This document shows positions 56,847 through 64,000 of a DNA stretch of 64,000 nucleotides, piece after piece. The DNA comes from CAZRVH01 sp964624905 (GTDB lineage Bacteria > Patescibacteriota > Gracilibacteria > Peribacterales > Peribacteraceae), in NCBI GenBank assembly GCA_964624905.1, contig CAZUYK010000006.1, forward strand, positions 1 through 64,000, read 5' to 3'. Each line of letters starts with the position of its first letter. Position 1 is the stretch's first letter. The translations under genes and the position numbers were made by a program. Under the pieces are notes generated by a model that was given only the letters and a program-made list of their open reading frames with translations, made no database searches and had not been told where the DNA came from.

Positions 56847-58340
56847 TCACAGCTCGGTATCTTCCATTTCGTACGCGCAGTGGTCGCACTTGAGTATCGG
56901 CATACCGTTCTTGTTGAGCGGCGACAGGATTCCCTTGTTGCATTTGGGGCACATGAGGGAGCTGGCGAAGGCGGGAACCGGGGCGAAGCCGACGCGCTTG
57001 GGCGGCAGGCCGTGCTCGCGGATGGTAAGCGAGCGGGGATGGTCGCGCATCTTCTGGAGCACCTTCGCCTCGATCTGGCGGATACGCTCGCGGGTGACGC
57101 CGAATTCCTGACCCACTTCTTCCAGTGTATGGCCGATGCCGTCTGCAAGGCCGAAGCGCATCTCGATGATCTTGCGCTCGCGCGGCGTGAGGAAGTCCAG
57201 CATCGCGTGGACGTTCTCCTTTTTCAACTGGCGGTTGGTGGCTTCGAAGGGGTTGATTGCCTCCTCATCCTCGATGAAGTCGCCGAGTTTGGAATCCTCT
57301 TCGGAACCAACGGGAGCTTCCAAGGATACGATATCCTGGCTGATCTTCTGGATGTGCTGCACTTTCTTGATATCCATCTCCATTTCCACGGCGAGTTCCT
57401 CCAAAGTCGGCTCGCGGCCGAGTTCCTGTACGAGTCGGCGCTGCGTGTGGGTGAGCTTGTTGATGGTTTCGACCATGTGCACCGGGATACGGATGGTGCG
57501 GGCCTGGTCCGCGATGGCGCGGGTGATGGCCTGGCGGATCCACCAGGTTGCGTAGGTCGAGAACTTGAATCCGCGTTCCGGGTCGAACTTCTCGACGGCG
57601 CGGAAGAGGCCGATGTTGCCTTCCTGGATAAGATCGAGGAACGAGAGGCCGCGTCCGATGTACTTCTTCGCGATGGACACTACGAGACGGAGGTTGGCCT
57701 CGGCGAGCTGCTGCTTGGCGGAGGCGTCACCCTTGCGGATGCGGCGGGCAAGTTCCACTTCCTTCTTGGCGTCGATGAGCGGAACGCGTCCGATTTCGGA
57801 CAGGTACATGCGCACGCTGTCGTTGCTGATCTCGAGGAGGTCCACTTCGCGCTCGCGCTTCTTCTTTTTCTTGTCTTCTTCGGAAGCCGATTCCTTGGAC
57901 TCGTCCGGTGCGATACCGGCCTTCGCCACCATCTCCATCACGCCGGACTCCTCATCATCGTCGTCGAGCTTCTCGGCGACGCTGGACGTCGTATCATCAT
58001 CGTCCGAATCATCGGAATCCCCTTCTTCGCCGGCGTCATCGGACACGATGGACGCAAGGTCCTCGGTAACCTCCGGAACATTTCCGGCTTTTCCTTTCTT
58101 CTCCCAGATGAGCGCATCTTTCACGTCGATAACCTCGATACCAAGATCGACGAAGAGCATGTAGATCTCATCGAGCAAATCAACGTCCTCTTCCGCATTC
58201 GGAAGGGCCGCGATGATTTCCTGGTGGGTGACGTAGCGCTGTTCTCTTCCTTTCTTGACCAAATGACGGATATCCTCCGGGAATTTCTTAAGATCGTCCT
58301 CCGTAGGTTGTGCAATGAATTTACGTGGGTGTGAAGCCAT
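56847..58340 (-). CDS. rpoD: Primary sigma factor RpoD with C-terminal zinc ribbon
   Basis: 497 aa from the ATG at 58340. Region 1.1-like N-terminus (DDLKKFPEDIRHLVKKGREQ), an acidic linker, region 1.2 (DSVRMYLSEIGRVPL), region 2 (LRLVVSIAKKYIGRGLSFLDLIQEGNIGLFRAVEKFDPERGFKFSTYATWWIRQAI region), region 3, and region 4.2 (HTLEEVGQEFGVTRERIRQIEAKVL). After region 4 come about 55 extra residues with CPKC (464-467) and CDHC (485-488), a zinc-ribbon pattern. I know of no standard sigma-70 with this tail. Downstream of dnaG. Confidence 0.96.
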   Translation of the reverse strand: MASHPRKFIAQPTEDDLKKFPEDIRHLVKKGREQRYVTHQEIIAALPNAEEDVDLLDEIYMLFVDLGIEVIDVKDALIWEKKGKAGNVPEVTEDLASIVSDDAGEEGDSDDSDDDDTTSSVAEKLDDDDEESGVMEMVAKAGIAPDESKESASEEDKKKKKREREVDLLEISNDSVRMYLSEIGRVPLIDAKKEVELARRIRKGDASAKQQLAEANLRLVVSIAKKYIGRGLSFLDLIQEGNIGLFRAVEKFDPERGFKFSTYATWWIRQAITRAIADQARTIRIPVHMVETINKLTHTQRRLVQELGREPTLEELAVEMEMDIKKVQHIQKISQDIVSLEAPVGSEEDSKLGDFIEDEEAINPFEATNRQLKKENVHAMLDFLTPRERKIIEMRFGLADGIGHTLEEVGQEFGVTRERIRQIEAKVLQKMRDHPRSLTIREHGLPPKRVGFAPVPAFASSLMCPKCNKGILSPLNKNGMPILKCDHCAYEMEDTEL

Positions 58341-58360
58341 GGCGAAGAGCAAAAAGGAAT

Positions 58361-58380
58361 CGAGCCAAAGGGATGGCTCG
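58361..58380 (-). promoter_or_regulatory. Hairpin in the rpoD leader
   Basis: CGAGCCA/TGGCTCG with a 6-nt loop, followed on the minus strand by ATTCCTTTTT. It could act as an attenuator or as a weak terminator. Confidence 0.45.
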
Positions 58381-58473
58381 CAAATAAAGTACTGAAAGAC
58401 GTGCGAATGGGGAAGGGAAAATGCGATTGGGACGGAGTCCCGCGCCCTGATTCCATTGCTGCTTCCCCTTCCT

Positions 58474-58500
58474 TATATACCAAAAATGGCAGAATTTCAA
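58474..58500 (-). promoter_or_regulatory. rpoD promoter
   Basis: Minus strand TTGAAA, 15-nt spacer, TATATA preceded by TGG. About 125 nt of leader before rpoD. Confidence 0.5.
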
Positions 58501-58518
58501 CCAAACGGGCGTTTTTCT

Positions 58519-60252
58519 TCAGGAAACCGCACTCATGAGGTTTGAGAATTCCGCATTGAGGATCTGCTCCTCGTCCTTCTTTCCTTCCTTCCGGGCGATC
58601 AGGATCTTCTTCGACAGCTCCTGGATCCTTTTGCGCTTCACGTCGCGGTTGGCGATGTCGATCATCTTGTTGATCTCGCGGATGCAGGTTGAGTCACTCC
58701 ATCCCGCCATCCCGTTCTCTTCGCAGAAAAGCACCAGGATGCCCGCGCGCTGACGCACGTCTTCGGGCAAGGACATCGCGGACAACATTTCCTCCCCGGG
58801 CTGGGTGACGGATTTCAGACCGTCAAAAAGCTGCTTTGCGAAAGCTTCGTCCGGCTCTATGAGTTTCGCCAGCAAACCGAGTTGCGCCGGGTACATGAGG
58901 AACAAGCCCAGGGCGATATCGACGCTACTGAACATCATCGCGTGGGGGGCGGCGGATTGCGAGGCGGATCGGCGGATGGGAGTTCCCTTGGATGATTCGG
59001 TCGCACGCAGGTCATCCTGTAACGCGGTTTCGGAAATCTTCATGGCCTGCGCCGCCTTTCGCATCCAGAAGGTCCGGTCGGTCGACGTGGGCAGCGCCTG
59101 CAACAACGTGAGAAGACGATCCAATGCGCCCTTGCGAATGGCGGGCGAATTGAGATCCTGCGACGAAATGTCATCAAGGACGATATCCAAATACGGTCTT
59201 CCGCCCGTCTCGAGGATCGCCCTGAGTCCGTCCGCATCCTCTAAGGCGGCATCCGCGGGATCCTTGGTGCCGAGCACGATACCGTTCACCGCCAGCCCCT
59301 CCTTGCAGCACGTCTGGAACGCGCGCTCGGCTGCCTCGCGACCAGCGCGGTCCTGGTCCAGGCAGAGAACGACGGTGTCGACGTAGCGCTTGAGCAGCTT
59401 CGCATGTTCGTCCGTCAGCGCGGTACCGCAGCTTCCAACGGTGTGGATTGCGCCCACTCTATGACAAGCAAGCACATCGAAGTATCCCTCGACCACGATC
59501 ACTTGCTTCTTCTCGCGCATCGCCTCCTTGGCAAGATGGATGCCGAACAGAACGTTGGACTTGTGGTAGAGCGGGCTTTCGGACGAGTTGAGATACTTCG
59601 CGTCATCATTGCCCATCGTGCGCCCGCCGAACCCAATGAGACGGCCCTGCAGGTCGTGGATCGGGAACATGAGGCGGTTCCTGAAGCGGTCGTACACGCG
59701 CTCTTCCGTAAGCTCTTTCTGGATCGCCAGGCCGGACGTAACGATATCCTTCCTGCCGAAGCCGGCTTTCAACAGGTGGTCGTAGGTTTCGGAAAACGAA
59801 TCCGGGGCGAATCCGAGTTGGAAATGCTTCCGCTCTGCTTCCTCCACTCCCCTCTTCGTCAGGTACTCCAACGTCGGCTCCTTCGCGGCGAGGTTTTTTT
59901 GAAAGAAAATATTCGCGGATTCCAGGCATTCGCGAAGCCTGTCCTTCTCGTCTTTCTTGATCGCCTCCGGACGATCCGGCAACTGCACGCCCGTCCGCTC
60001 GGCAAGGTCCTTAAGAGCCTGCGGGAAATCCACGCCTTCGATGAGCTGGTAGAAACTGAAAATGTCCCCGCCTTTCTGGCACGGAAAACAGTAGCAAATG
60101 CCTTTGTCCGGCGACACGAGGAAACTCGGCTTCGTGTCGTTATGGAACGGGCAGAGCCCGACGAAGTTCCTGCCTTTCTTCGTCAGCTGCGTGTACTGGC
60201 GGACGAGTTCCTCTATGGAAAGACGCGCTTTGATGTCCTGGACTGCATCCAC
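58519..60252 (-). CDS. dnaG: DNA primase DnaG
   Basis: 577 aa from a GTG start. Zinc-binding domain CPFHNDTKPSF...CYCFPCQKGGD; RNA polymerase core with FGGRTMGNDDAKYLNSSESPLYHK; TOPRIM motifs VVEGYFDVLA and VVLCLDQDRAG. The C-terminal 130 residues form the helicase-binding domain. Makes primers for replication. Next gene is rpoD, the usual macromolecular-synthesis order but without rpsU. The -10-like TATACT upstream gives a leader of about 20 nt. Confidence 0.97.
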   Translation of the reverse strand: MDAVQDIKARLSIEELVRQYTQLTKKGRNFVGLCPFHNDTKPSFLVSPDKGICYCFPCQKGGDIFSFYQLIEGVDFPQALKDLAERTGVQLPDRPEAIKKDEKDRLRECLESANIFFQKNLAAKEPTLEYLTKRGVEEAERKHFQLGFAPDSFSETYDHLLKAGFGRKDIVTSGLAIQKELTEERVYDRFRNRLMFPIHDLQGRLIGFGGRTMGNDDAKYLNSSESPLYHKSNVLFGIHLAKEAMREKKQVIVVEGYFDVLACHRVGAIHTVGSCGTALTDEHAKLLKRYVDTVVLCLDQDRAGREAAERAFQTCCKEGLAVNGIVLGTKDPADAALEDADGLRAILETGGRPYLDIVLDDISSQDLNSPAIRKGALDRLLTLLQALPTSTDRTFWMRKAAQAMKISETALQDDLRATESSKGTPIRRSASQSAAPHAMMFSSVDIALGLFLMYPAQLGLLAKLIEPDEAFAKQLFDGLKSVTQPGEEMLSAMSLPEDVRQRAGILVLFCEENGMAGWSDSTCIREINKMIDIANRDVKRKRIQELSKKILIARKEGKKDEEQILNAEFSNLMSAVS

Positions 60253-60301
60253 GGAAGAAGGTTGGGAACGGACGATGAGTATACATCACCCTGTCCCCTT
60301 C

Positions 60302-60646
60302 TTACCATGAAAGCGTCCCCTTTGGCAGGACGAAGGCGGAGCAATCGTACGTCTGCCTACTGCCAAGCGGCACCGATCTCAATGTGCAGGTCTGATGCGG
60401 CAATCCGCAACGGAACTGATGGTCGATCTCGATCCCCTTCCGGTTGTACTTGGAATACACGAGCAGACTTTGGCCTACGGCGCAGGACGGAGCCGCGGAT
60501 GCCAAGGCCGCCATGCCGAGACCGCAGACCAGAATCGTGAAAACCGCCGCAGACGCAATCATCATCCTGGGCGTCACATGCGAGGTTATTTTTTTAGTCT
60601 CGGAAACGAGGTGATCGAATGCGAAGGGATGGGAGATGGTCAACAT
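60302..60646 (-). CDS. Small secreted cysteine-containing protein
   Basis: 114 aa if started at 60646. A basic stretch precedes a signal/TM segment (MIASAAVFTILVCGLGMAALASA) with likely cleavage before APSC, so ATG at codon 28 or 29 could be the real start. The mature part of about 65 residues has six cysteines (PSCAVGQ, FRCGLPHQTCTLR, YDCSAF), suggesting a small disulfide-rich exported domain. No family recognised. Confidence 0.55.
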   Translation of the reverse strand: MLTISHPFAFDHLVSETKKITSHVTPRMMIASAAVFTILVCGLGMAALASAAPSCAVGQSLLVYSKYNRKGIEIDHQFRCGLPHQTCTLRSVPLGSRQTYDCSAFVLPKGTLSW

Positions 60647-60693
60647 ACGTCTGGTAGACGGATGAAGGCCTATTCTCTGACACGGAACCAATC

Positions 60694-60729
60694 ATGGGCT
60701 CGTCCCTCGACGGGCTCAGGATGACATGG
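60694..60729. repeat. TCGAC-GGCTCAGGATGAC-type intergenic element
   Basis: GTCCCTCGACGGGCTCAGGATGACAT on the plus strand, with TCCC..GGGA-type pairing potential. I recall sequences of this form as frequent dispersed short hairpins in many bacterial genomes; only one copy is in this window. Confidence 0.45.
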
Positions 60730-60744
60730 CTCACCATGACATAC

Positions 60745-62178
60745 TCACCCCATCTGTACGATCCAACGCGGGATGTTGTTTTTCAAACGTCCGTTTTTGG
60801 CCAATCCAAGGCCGATTCCCATATTCCTGTAACGGATGATGGCATGTCCGTCCAAATCCGCGGGACAATCGATATCTTGCGCGGACAAAAGCTTTTCAAG
60901 TTGGTCGAGATCGACATCGAAGACGTTCTTGGTCGCCAAGTGCCCGCGAAGCGTTGCGATCTCGTGGCTGATCAGAATGCGTCCGTCCTTCAGCATTTTC
61001 CCGAACGGCAGACCGAGAGAGTAATTCTGCACCGGAAGTTCGAAGTGGGCGGCGTCGTTGTTCGAGAGCAGAATCATTTCCCCGCGGGAGAACAACCTGT
61101 CTTCCTCCCCGACCATCGGGAAGCCGTAACGCTGCTCCATCATGGAGGCGATTTCCTCCTTCCTGCGCCTGGATAATTCCTTCTCCTGGAAGGGCTCCAT
61201 CACCATCTTGTCGATGTACCGGGTGGGTGCTTTCTTTCGCAACACCGCACTGAAGAAGCCTTCGGTATCGTACGTCTGCGGCCACAGGCGGATAAGAGGA
61301 AGAGGGCTTGCATCAGGGCTGAAGTGTAATTGCTGCACCTTCGCGGAGTCGGCCAAAGCCTTGTCCCAGTAGCCCTCCGGCGCGATGTTGAGCGTACGCG
61401 GGTCGACGACCTCCAACTGGTCAGGGAATTTGTTAAGCATGTACAGGATGACGCCTTCGTTTTCCTCCGGAGTGAGCGTGCACGTGGAGTAGACGATGCG
61501 TCCGCCGACCTTCGCGGCGTGGACGGCGGACTCCAACAATGCATGCTGCAGGCTCGCCATGCTCTTCGTATTCTCGATCGAGCAGTACTTCAACGCGTCG
61601 GAATCCTTGCGCGCCGTTCCCTCGGCCGTACACGGCGCATCGCAGAGCACGCGGTCGAACCGTTCCGTCATGTGCTTTGCAAACCACTGCCCGACCTTCT
61701 TGCTGACGATCACGTTGCTCACGCCGGAACGATGAAGAGCGGTCTTCAACGTCCACAACCGTTTCTCTTGCACGTCGTTCGCAAGGATCACTCCCCTCCC
61801 GTTCTGCTTGCCGGCAATCTGCGTCGTCTTGCTGCCGGGTGCGGCGCTCATATCCAGAATGGCCTCCCCTGCCTCGGGTTGCAGGAGTTCCACGGGAAGC
61901 ATGCTGGCCGCCTCTTGCATGTAGAAATGTCCCATGAGGTGCATCAGGTCTTTGCCCAGCGCGTTGCTCCTGTCCTCCCGGTCGATGAAGAACGCCTCCT
62001 TGGACCATGACACCTCCGTCAGCATCCACTTCTTTTCCTCGGCCCACTTCTTGAAATCCTCCACCGACGACTTTAGCGTGTTCACCCGTACGCTCTTGCG
62101 CAAGGGCCTGGCACTGTAGTCCAGGAGTGCCTGGAGATCGGTAAATGACGCGTAACGGTCGAAAGGATGGCTTTTCAT
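60745..62178 (-). CDS. RsmF/RsmB-type (NOL1/NOP2/Sun) rRNA m5C methyltransferase
   Basis: 477 aa from the ATG at 62178. SAM-binding block ILDMSAAPGSKTTQIA; catalytic Cys pair in CDAPCTAEG and YSTCTLTPEENEGV. After the catalytic domain come about 190 residues with FSRGEMILLSNNDAAHFELPVQNYSLGLPFGKMLKDGRI-type blocks, as in RsmF/YebU (PUA-like). Predicted 16S rRNA methylation. It shares a 73-nt divergent promoter region with the Rsm22-like gene. Confidence 0.93.
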   Translation of the reverse strand: MKSHPFDRYASFTDLQALLDYSARPLRKSVRVNTLKSSVEDFKKWAEEKKWMLTEVSWSKEAFFIDREDRSNALGKDLMHLMGHFYMQEAASMLPVELLQPEAGEAILDMSAAPGSKTTQIAGKQNGRGVILANDVQEKRLWTLKTALHRSGVSNVIVSKKVGQWFAKHMTERFDRVLCDAPCTAEGTARKDSDALKYCSIENTKSMASLQHALLESAVHAAKVGGRIVYSTCTLTPEENEGVILYMLNKFPDQLEVVDPRTLNIAPEGYWDKALADSAKVQQLHFSPDASPLPLIRLWPQTYDTEGFFSAVLRKKAPTRYIDKMVMEPFQEKELSRRRKEEIASMMEQRYGFPMVGEEDRLFSRGEMILLSNNDAAHFELPVQNYSLGLPFGKMLKDGRILISHEIATLRGHLATKNVFDVDLDQLEKLLSAQDIDCPADLDGHAIIRYRNMGIGLGLAKNGRLKNNIPRWIVQMG

Positions 62179-62184
62179 GGCGAT

Positions 62185-62193
62185 ACAATAGCA
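62185..62193 (-). promoter_or_regulatory. Extended -10 before the RsmF-like gene
   Basis: Minus strand TGC-TATTGT, 6 nt before the ATG. Confidence 0.45.
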
Positions 62194-62239
62194 TGCTTCC
62201 GGGAAACGCGTTTGCATTTGTAAGCGGGACAAAAGGGCC

Positions 62240-62245
62240 TAAAAT
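62240..62245 (+). promoter_or_regulatory. -10 box 6 nt before the Rsm22-like gene
   Basis: TAAAAT (5/6), then AGGGCA, then ATG. Confidence 0.5.
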
Positions 62246-62251
62246 AGGGCA

Positions 62252-63268
62252 ATGAATCACCCGGGCTTGGTTCCCTATGCCTATGAGGCAAAGGACGTCC
62301 AAGAGAATTTATACAGGCAGGTGCTCCAGGAAGCCGCATCCAAAAACAGGCGACTCCCCAACGTGCTGGATTTCGGTTCAGGCAAACGCGGGACAGGCCG
62401 GGTATTGATGGATCCGATTCTGAGCAGGGAAGGCGGCGGCTTGGATCTGTACGAACCATTCGATACCGTCTCCCCTTCCTTTAACAAGGATACCAAACAG
62501 GTGGACGACGATGCGGTTTTCGGCCCACGCAGGAAGGAATACGACATCGTGAATATCTCCTACGTCTTATGCACCATGCCGCCGGATGAGGCCGGCGCGC
62601 TGCTTATCCGCCTACGCGAAGCGCAGCCTCAAGCATCGTATATCATCGTCGATTACATCCTTAAGAACAGGACGCGCGACGAGGTAACAAGCGTGCTGCA
62701 AACGGACAGTGAAAAACAATGGATGGCACGAAGCGGCGTGGATGCTTTCCTCGCCACTCGCGGCCAGCACGATGTGGCAACGTTCGCGGAGCTTCTGAAG
62801 AAGCACAATATGCCAGAAGTGGCACAAGCGAAACTCATGGATACATACCCTACGCGCGCTGCATTCGTACTGCAGGAAGACGCCGATCTCCAGCCGTTCA
62901 TGCTGTCAGAAAACCCAATTCGTATAACCGCGAGGATACTAAGACGCATGAGCGCGGTATATTCCTATGCGATAGGAAAATGTATGAACCGCGTGAAAGA
63001 CGCGGAAAAACTCACGGACATAACCACAGTGACGAATGCCATGCGCGACAGCATCGATATTCTCTCTGCGGGCTTCGGCAACGACAGGCTTGAAAAAATA
63101 TCCGCCGACACCCTTCGCATCAGGGGCTTCACCGATCTTGCGATCGACCTCGAAAGAAGGGTCCAGAATGAAGTATCTCCGTCAAGAAAAACCCTTCTGC
63201 CCTTGCTCAAGGCGAAATGGGATATCGCGAACATTCAGAATGCGCGTTTACAGTACCAGACTTACTAA
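62252..63268 (+). CDS. Class I SAM methyltransferase, Rsm22-like
   Basis: 338 aa. The SAM loop is VLDFGSGKRGTGRVL (about residues 38-52), followed by LDLYEPFD and DIVNISYVLCTMPPDEAGALL; DFGSG with a following (S/T)YVL block is the pattern of Rsm22-type methyltransferases, though the Fe-S cysteines of that family are not evident. The C-terminal 130 residues are helical and do not match anything I know. The 3' end overlaps leuS by 21 bp. Confidence 0.75.
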   Translation: MNHPGLVPYAYEAKDVQENLYRQVLQEAASKNRRLPNVLDFGSGKRGTGRVLMDPILSREGGGLDLYEPFDTVSPSFNKDTKQVDDDAVFGPRRKEYDIVNISYVLCTMPPDEAGALLIRLREAQPQASYIIVDYILKNRTRDEVTSVLQTDSEKQWMARSGVDAFLATRGQHDVATFAELLKKHNMPEVAQAKLMDTYPTRAAFVLQEDADLQPFMLSENPIRITARILRRMSAVYSYAIGKCMNRVKDAEKLTDITTVTNAMRDSIDILSAGFGNDRLEKISADTLRIRGFTDLAIDLERRVQNEVSPSRKTLLPLLKAKWDIANIQNARLQYQTY

Positions 63269-64000
63269 CTTCCCCGGTACGTAAATCTCCTTCTTCGGCT
63301 CGTTTCCTTCCAAGAATTTCACTACGTTCTCCTGCTTCTTGGCGAGCGCGATAATGTCTTCTTTGGACATCGCGGCTGGGACGTCGATCGTGGCGCGCAG
63401 CTTGCCGTTCACCTGCACGGCGATTGTCAGCGTATCGGCGACAAGCATGGCCGGGTCATGCGTGGGCCATTCTTGCTCAACGATGAATCCCTTGCCGCCC
63501 GACATCTCCCACAACTCGTCCGCGAGATGCGGGGCGAGCGGAGCGAGCAACTTGATGAAGACCTGCGCAGATTCTGCGGTAATCCCCTCCTCTTTTTCGA
63601 TGGCGTTCAATAGCTCCATCAACGTCGAGATGCACGTGTTGAATTGGAGGCGCTCCAAGTTGTCCGAATTCATCTTAATCGATTTATGAATCAGCCCTAG
63701 CAGAGGCCTAGAATCCTGTTCTACTTTATTGTTCAACTTATCGGGTAGGACCTTCGTGATGCGCTGCACGAAACGGACGACTCCGTTAATTCCCGTATCG
63801 CTCCAATCGCCTCCGTCGCTGAACGGACCCATGAACATCAGGTACATGCGGAACACGTCTGCCCCGTACTTCTCCACGAAGCTGTCCGGACTGATGACGT
63901 TGCCTTTGCTCTTACTCATCTTCGCGCCGTCCTTGGTGATAAGGCCTTGGTGGAACAAATGCTGGAACGGTTCATCGTGCGACACGATGCCGCAATCCTT
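63248..64000 (-). CDS. leuS: Leucyl-tRNA synthetase, C-terminal part
   Basis: About 251 residues; the frame is open to the window edge. KMSKS signature in DGAKMSKSKGNVISPDSFVEKYGADVFRMYLMFMGPFSDGGDWSD (here split by description), then the anticodon-binding domain (LLAPLAPHLADELWEM) and the C-terminal domain ending PKKEIYVPGKLVSLVL. Class I synthetase charging tRNA-Leu; two tRNA-Leu genes lie in the window. The catalytic HIGH region is outside. Confidence 0.95.
   Translation of the reverse strand, partial: KDCGIVSHDEPFQHLFHQGLITKDGAKMSKSKGNVISPDSFVEKYGADVFRMYLMFMGPFSDGGDWSDTGINGVVRFVQRITKVLPDKLNNKVEQDSRPLLGLIHKSIKMNSDNLERLQFNTCISTLMELLNAIEKEEGITAESAQVFIKLLAPLAPHLADELWEMSGGKGFIVEQEWPTHDPAMLVADTLTIAVQVNGKLRATIDVPAAMSKEDIIALAKKQENVVKFLEGNEPKKEIYVPGKLVSLVL

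Noticed and set aside
56880..58334. 484-codon plus-strand frame antisense to rpoD
   Set aside because: Lies over sigma regions 1-4, which are unmistakable on the minus strand; high G/C keeps the other frame open.

Overview
The window is a high-GC, compact, mostly single-gene-operon chromosome segment. It encodes housekeeping genes (truB, groES-groEL, tmk, folD, prfA, mnmA, greA, holA, ftsK, rdgB, rpoD, dnaG, leuS 3' end) among many lipoproteins, SLH-domain, PKD, dockerin/cohesin-like and sortase proteins. There are no biosynthetic pathways and no outer-membrane assembly genes. TGA is used as an ordinary stop, for example at the end of folD. Together with the GDYXXLXY/DUF2157 pair, TPM/LemA, DUF378 and many short unknown membrane proteins, this suggests a Patescibacteria (CPR) genome, perhaps of the Peregrinibacteria/Peribacteria type. 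That assignment is inference; no marker was compared.

Layout. 0-1 kb: the 3' part of tRNA-Lys, then one very A/T-rich gene. 1-10 kb: truB, a PKD/lipoprotein/secreted-protein run, LemA-TPM, a peroxiredoxin, a DEAD-box helicase. 10-12 kb: a loose island with tRNA-Pro and small genes. 12-17.7 kb: a Wzy/WaaL-like protein with TPRs, tRNA-Leu, a cysteine-repeat lipoprotein, a UPF0314-like protein, msrB, an ATP-grasp enzyme and a YKPY-repeat peptide. 17.7-27.7 kb: groESL, a small-gene island, tmk, folD, prfA, GDYXXLXY/DUF2157, mnmA. 27.8-34.2 kb: sortase, tRNA-Leu, YihY, EamA, SLH protein, greA, holA. 34.3-39.1 kb: dockerin, cohesin-like and cupredoxin-like operon, csrA, cysteine-rich and SLH-CAP proteins. 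39-48 kb: membrane protein, tRNA-Tyr, CFA synthase, hydrolase, and a MarR/MacA/ABC/2x MacB export operon. 48-64 kb: ftsK, a second small-gene island, rdgB, a UvrD-RecB-like helicase-nuclease, rpoD, dnaG, an RsmF-like and an Rsm22-like methyltransferase, and leuS.

The main signal is how genes start. At least 26 genes carry a -10 box (often extended, TGnTANNNT) ending only 6-8 nt before the start codon, so the predicted transcript begins at or next to the start codon. These genes would be leaderless. By contrast, genes with a clear Shine-Dalgarno sequence are almost all short unknown genes in three islands (10.3-11.4, 20.0-21.4, 50.4-51.5 kb), plus csrA. This suggests two translation-initiation classes, and perhaps foreign origin for the islands.

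Other highlights: a primary sigma factor with an added C-terminal zinc ribbon; a lipoprotein built of about 34-residue repeats each with a Cys pair; two neighbouring surface proteins sharing a GP-TM-RR tail next to a genome-encoded sortase; and csrA in a genome that appears to use few leaders.
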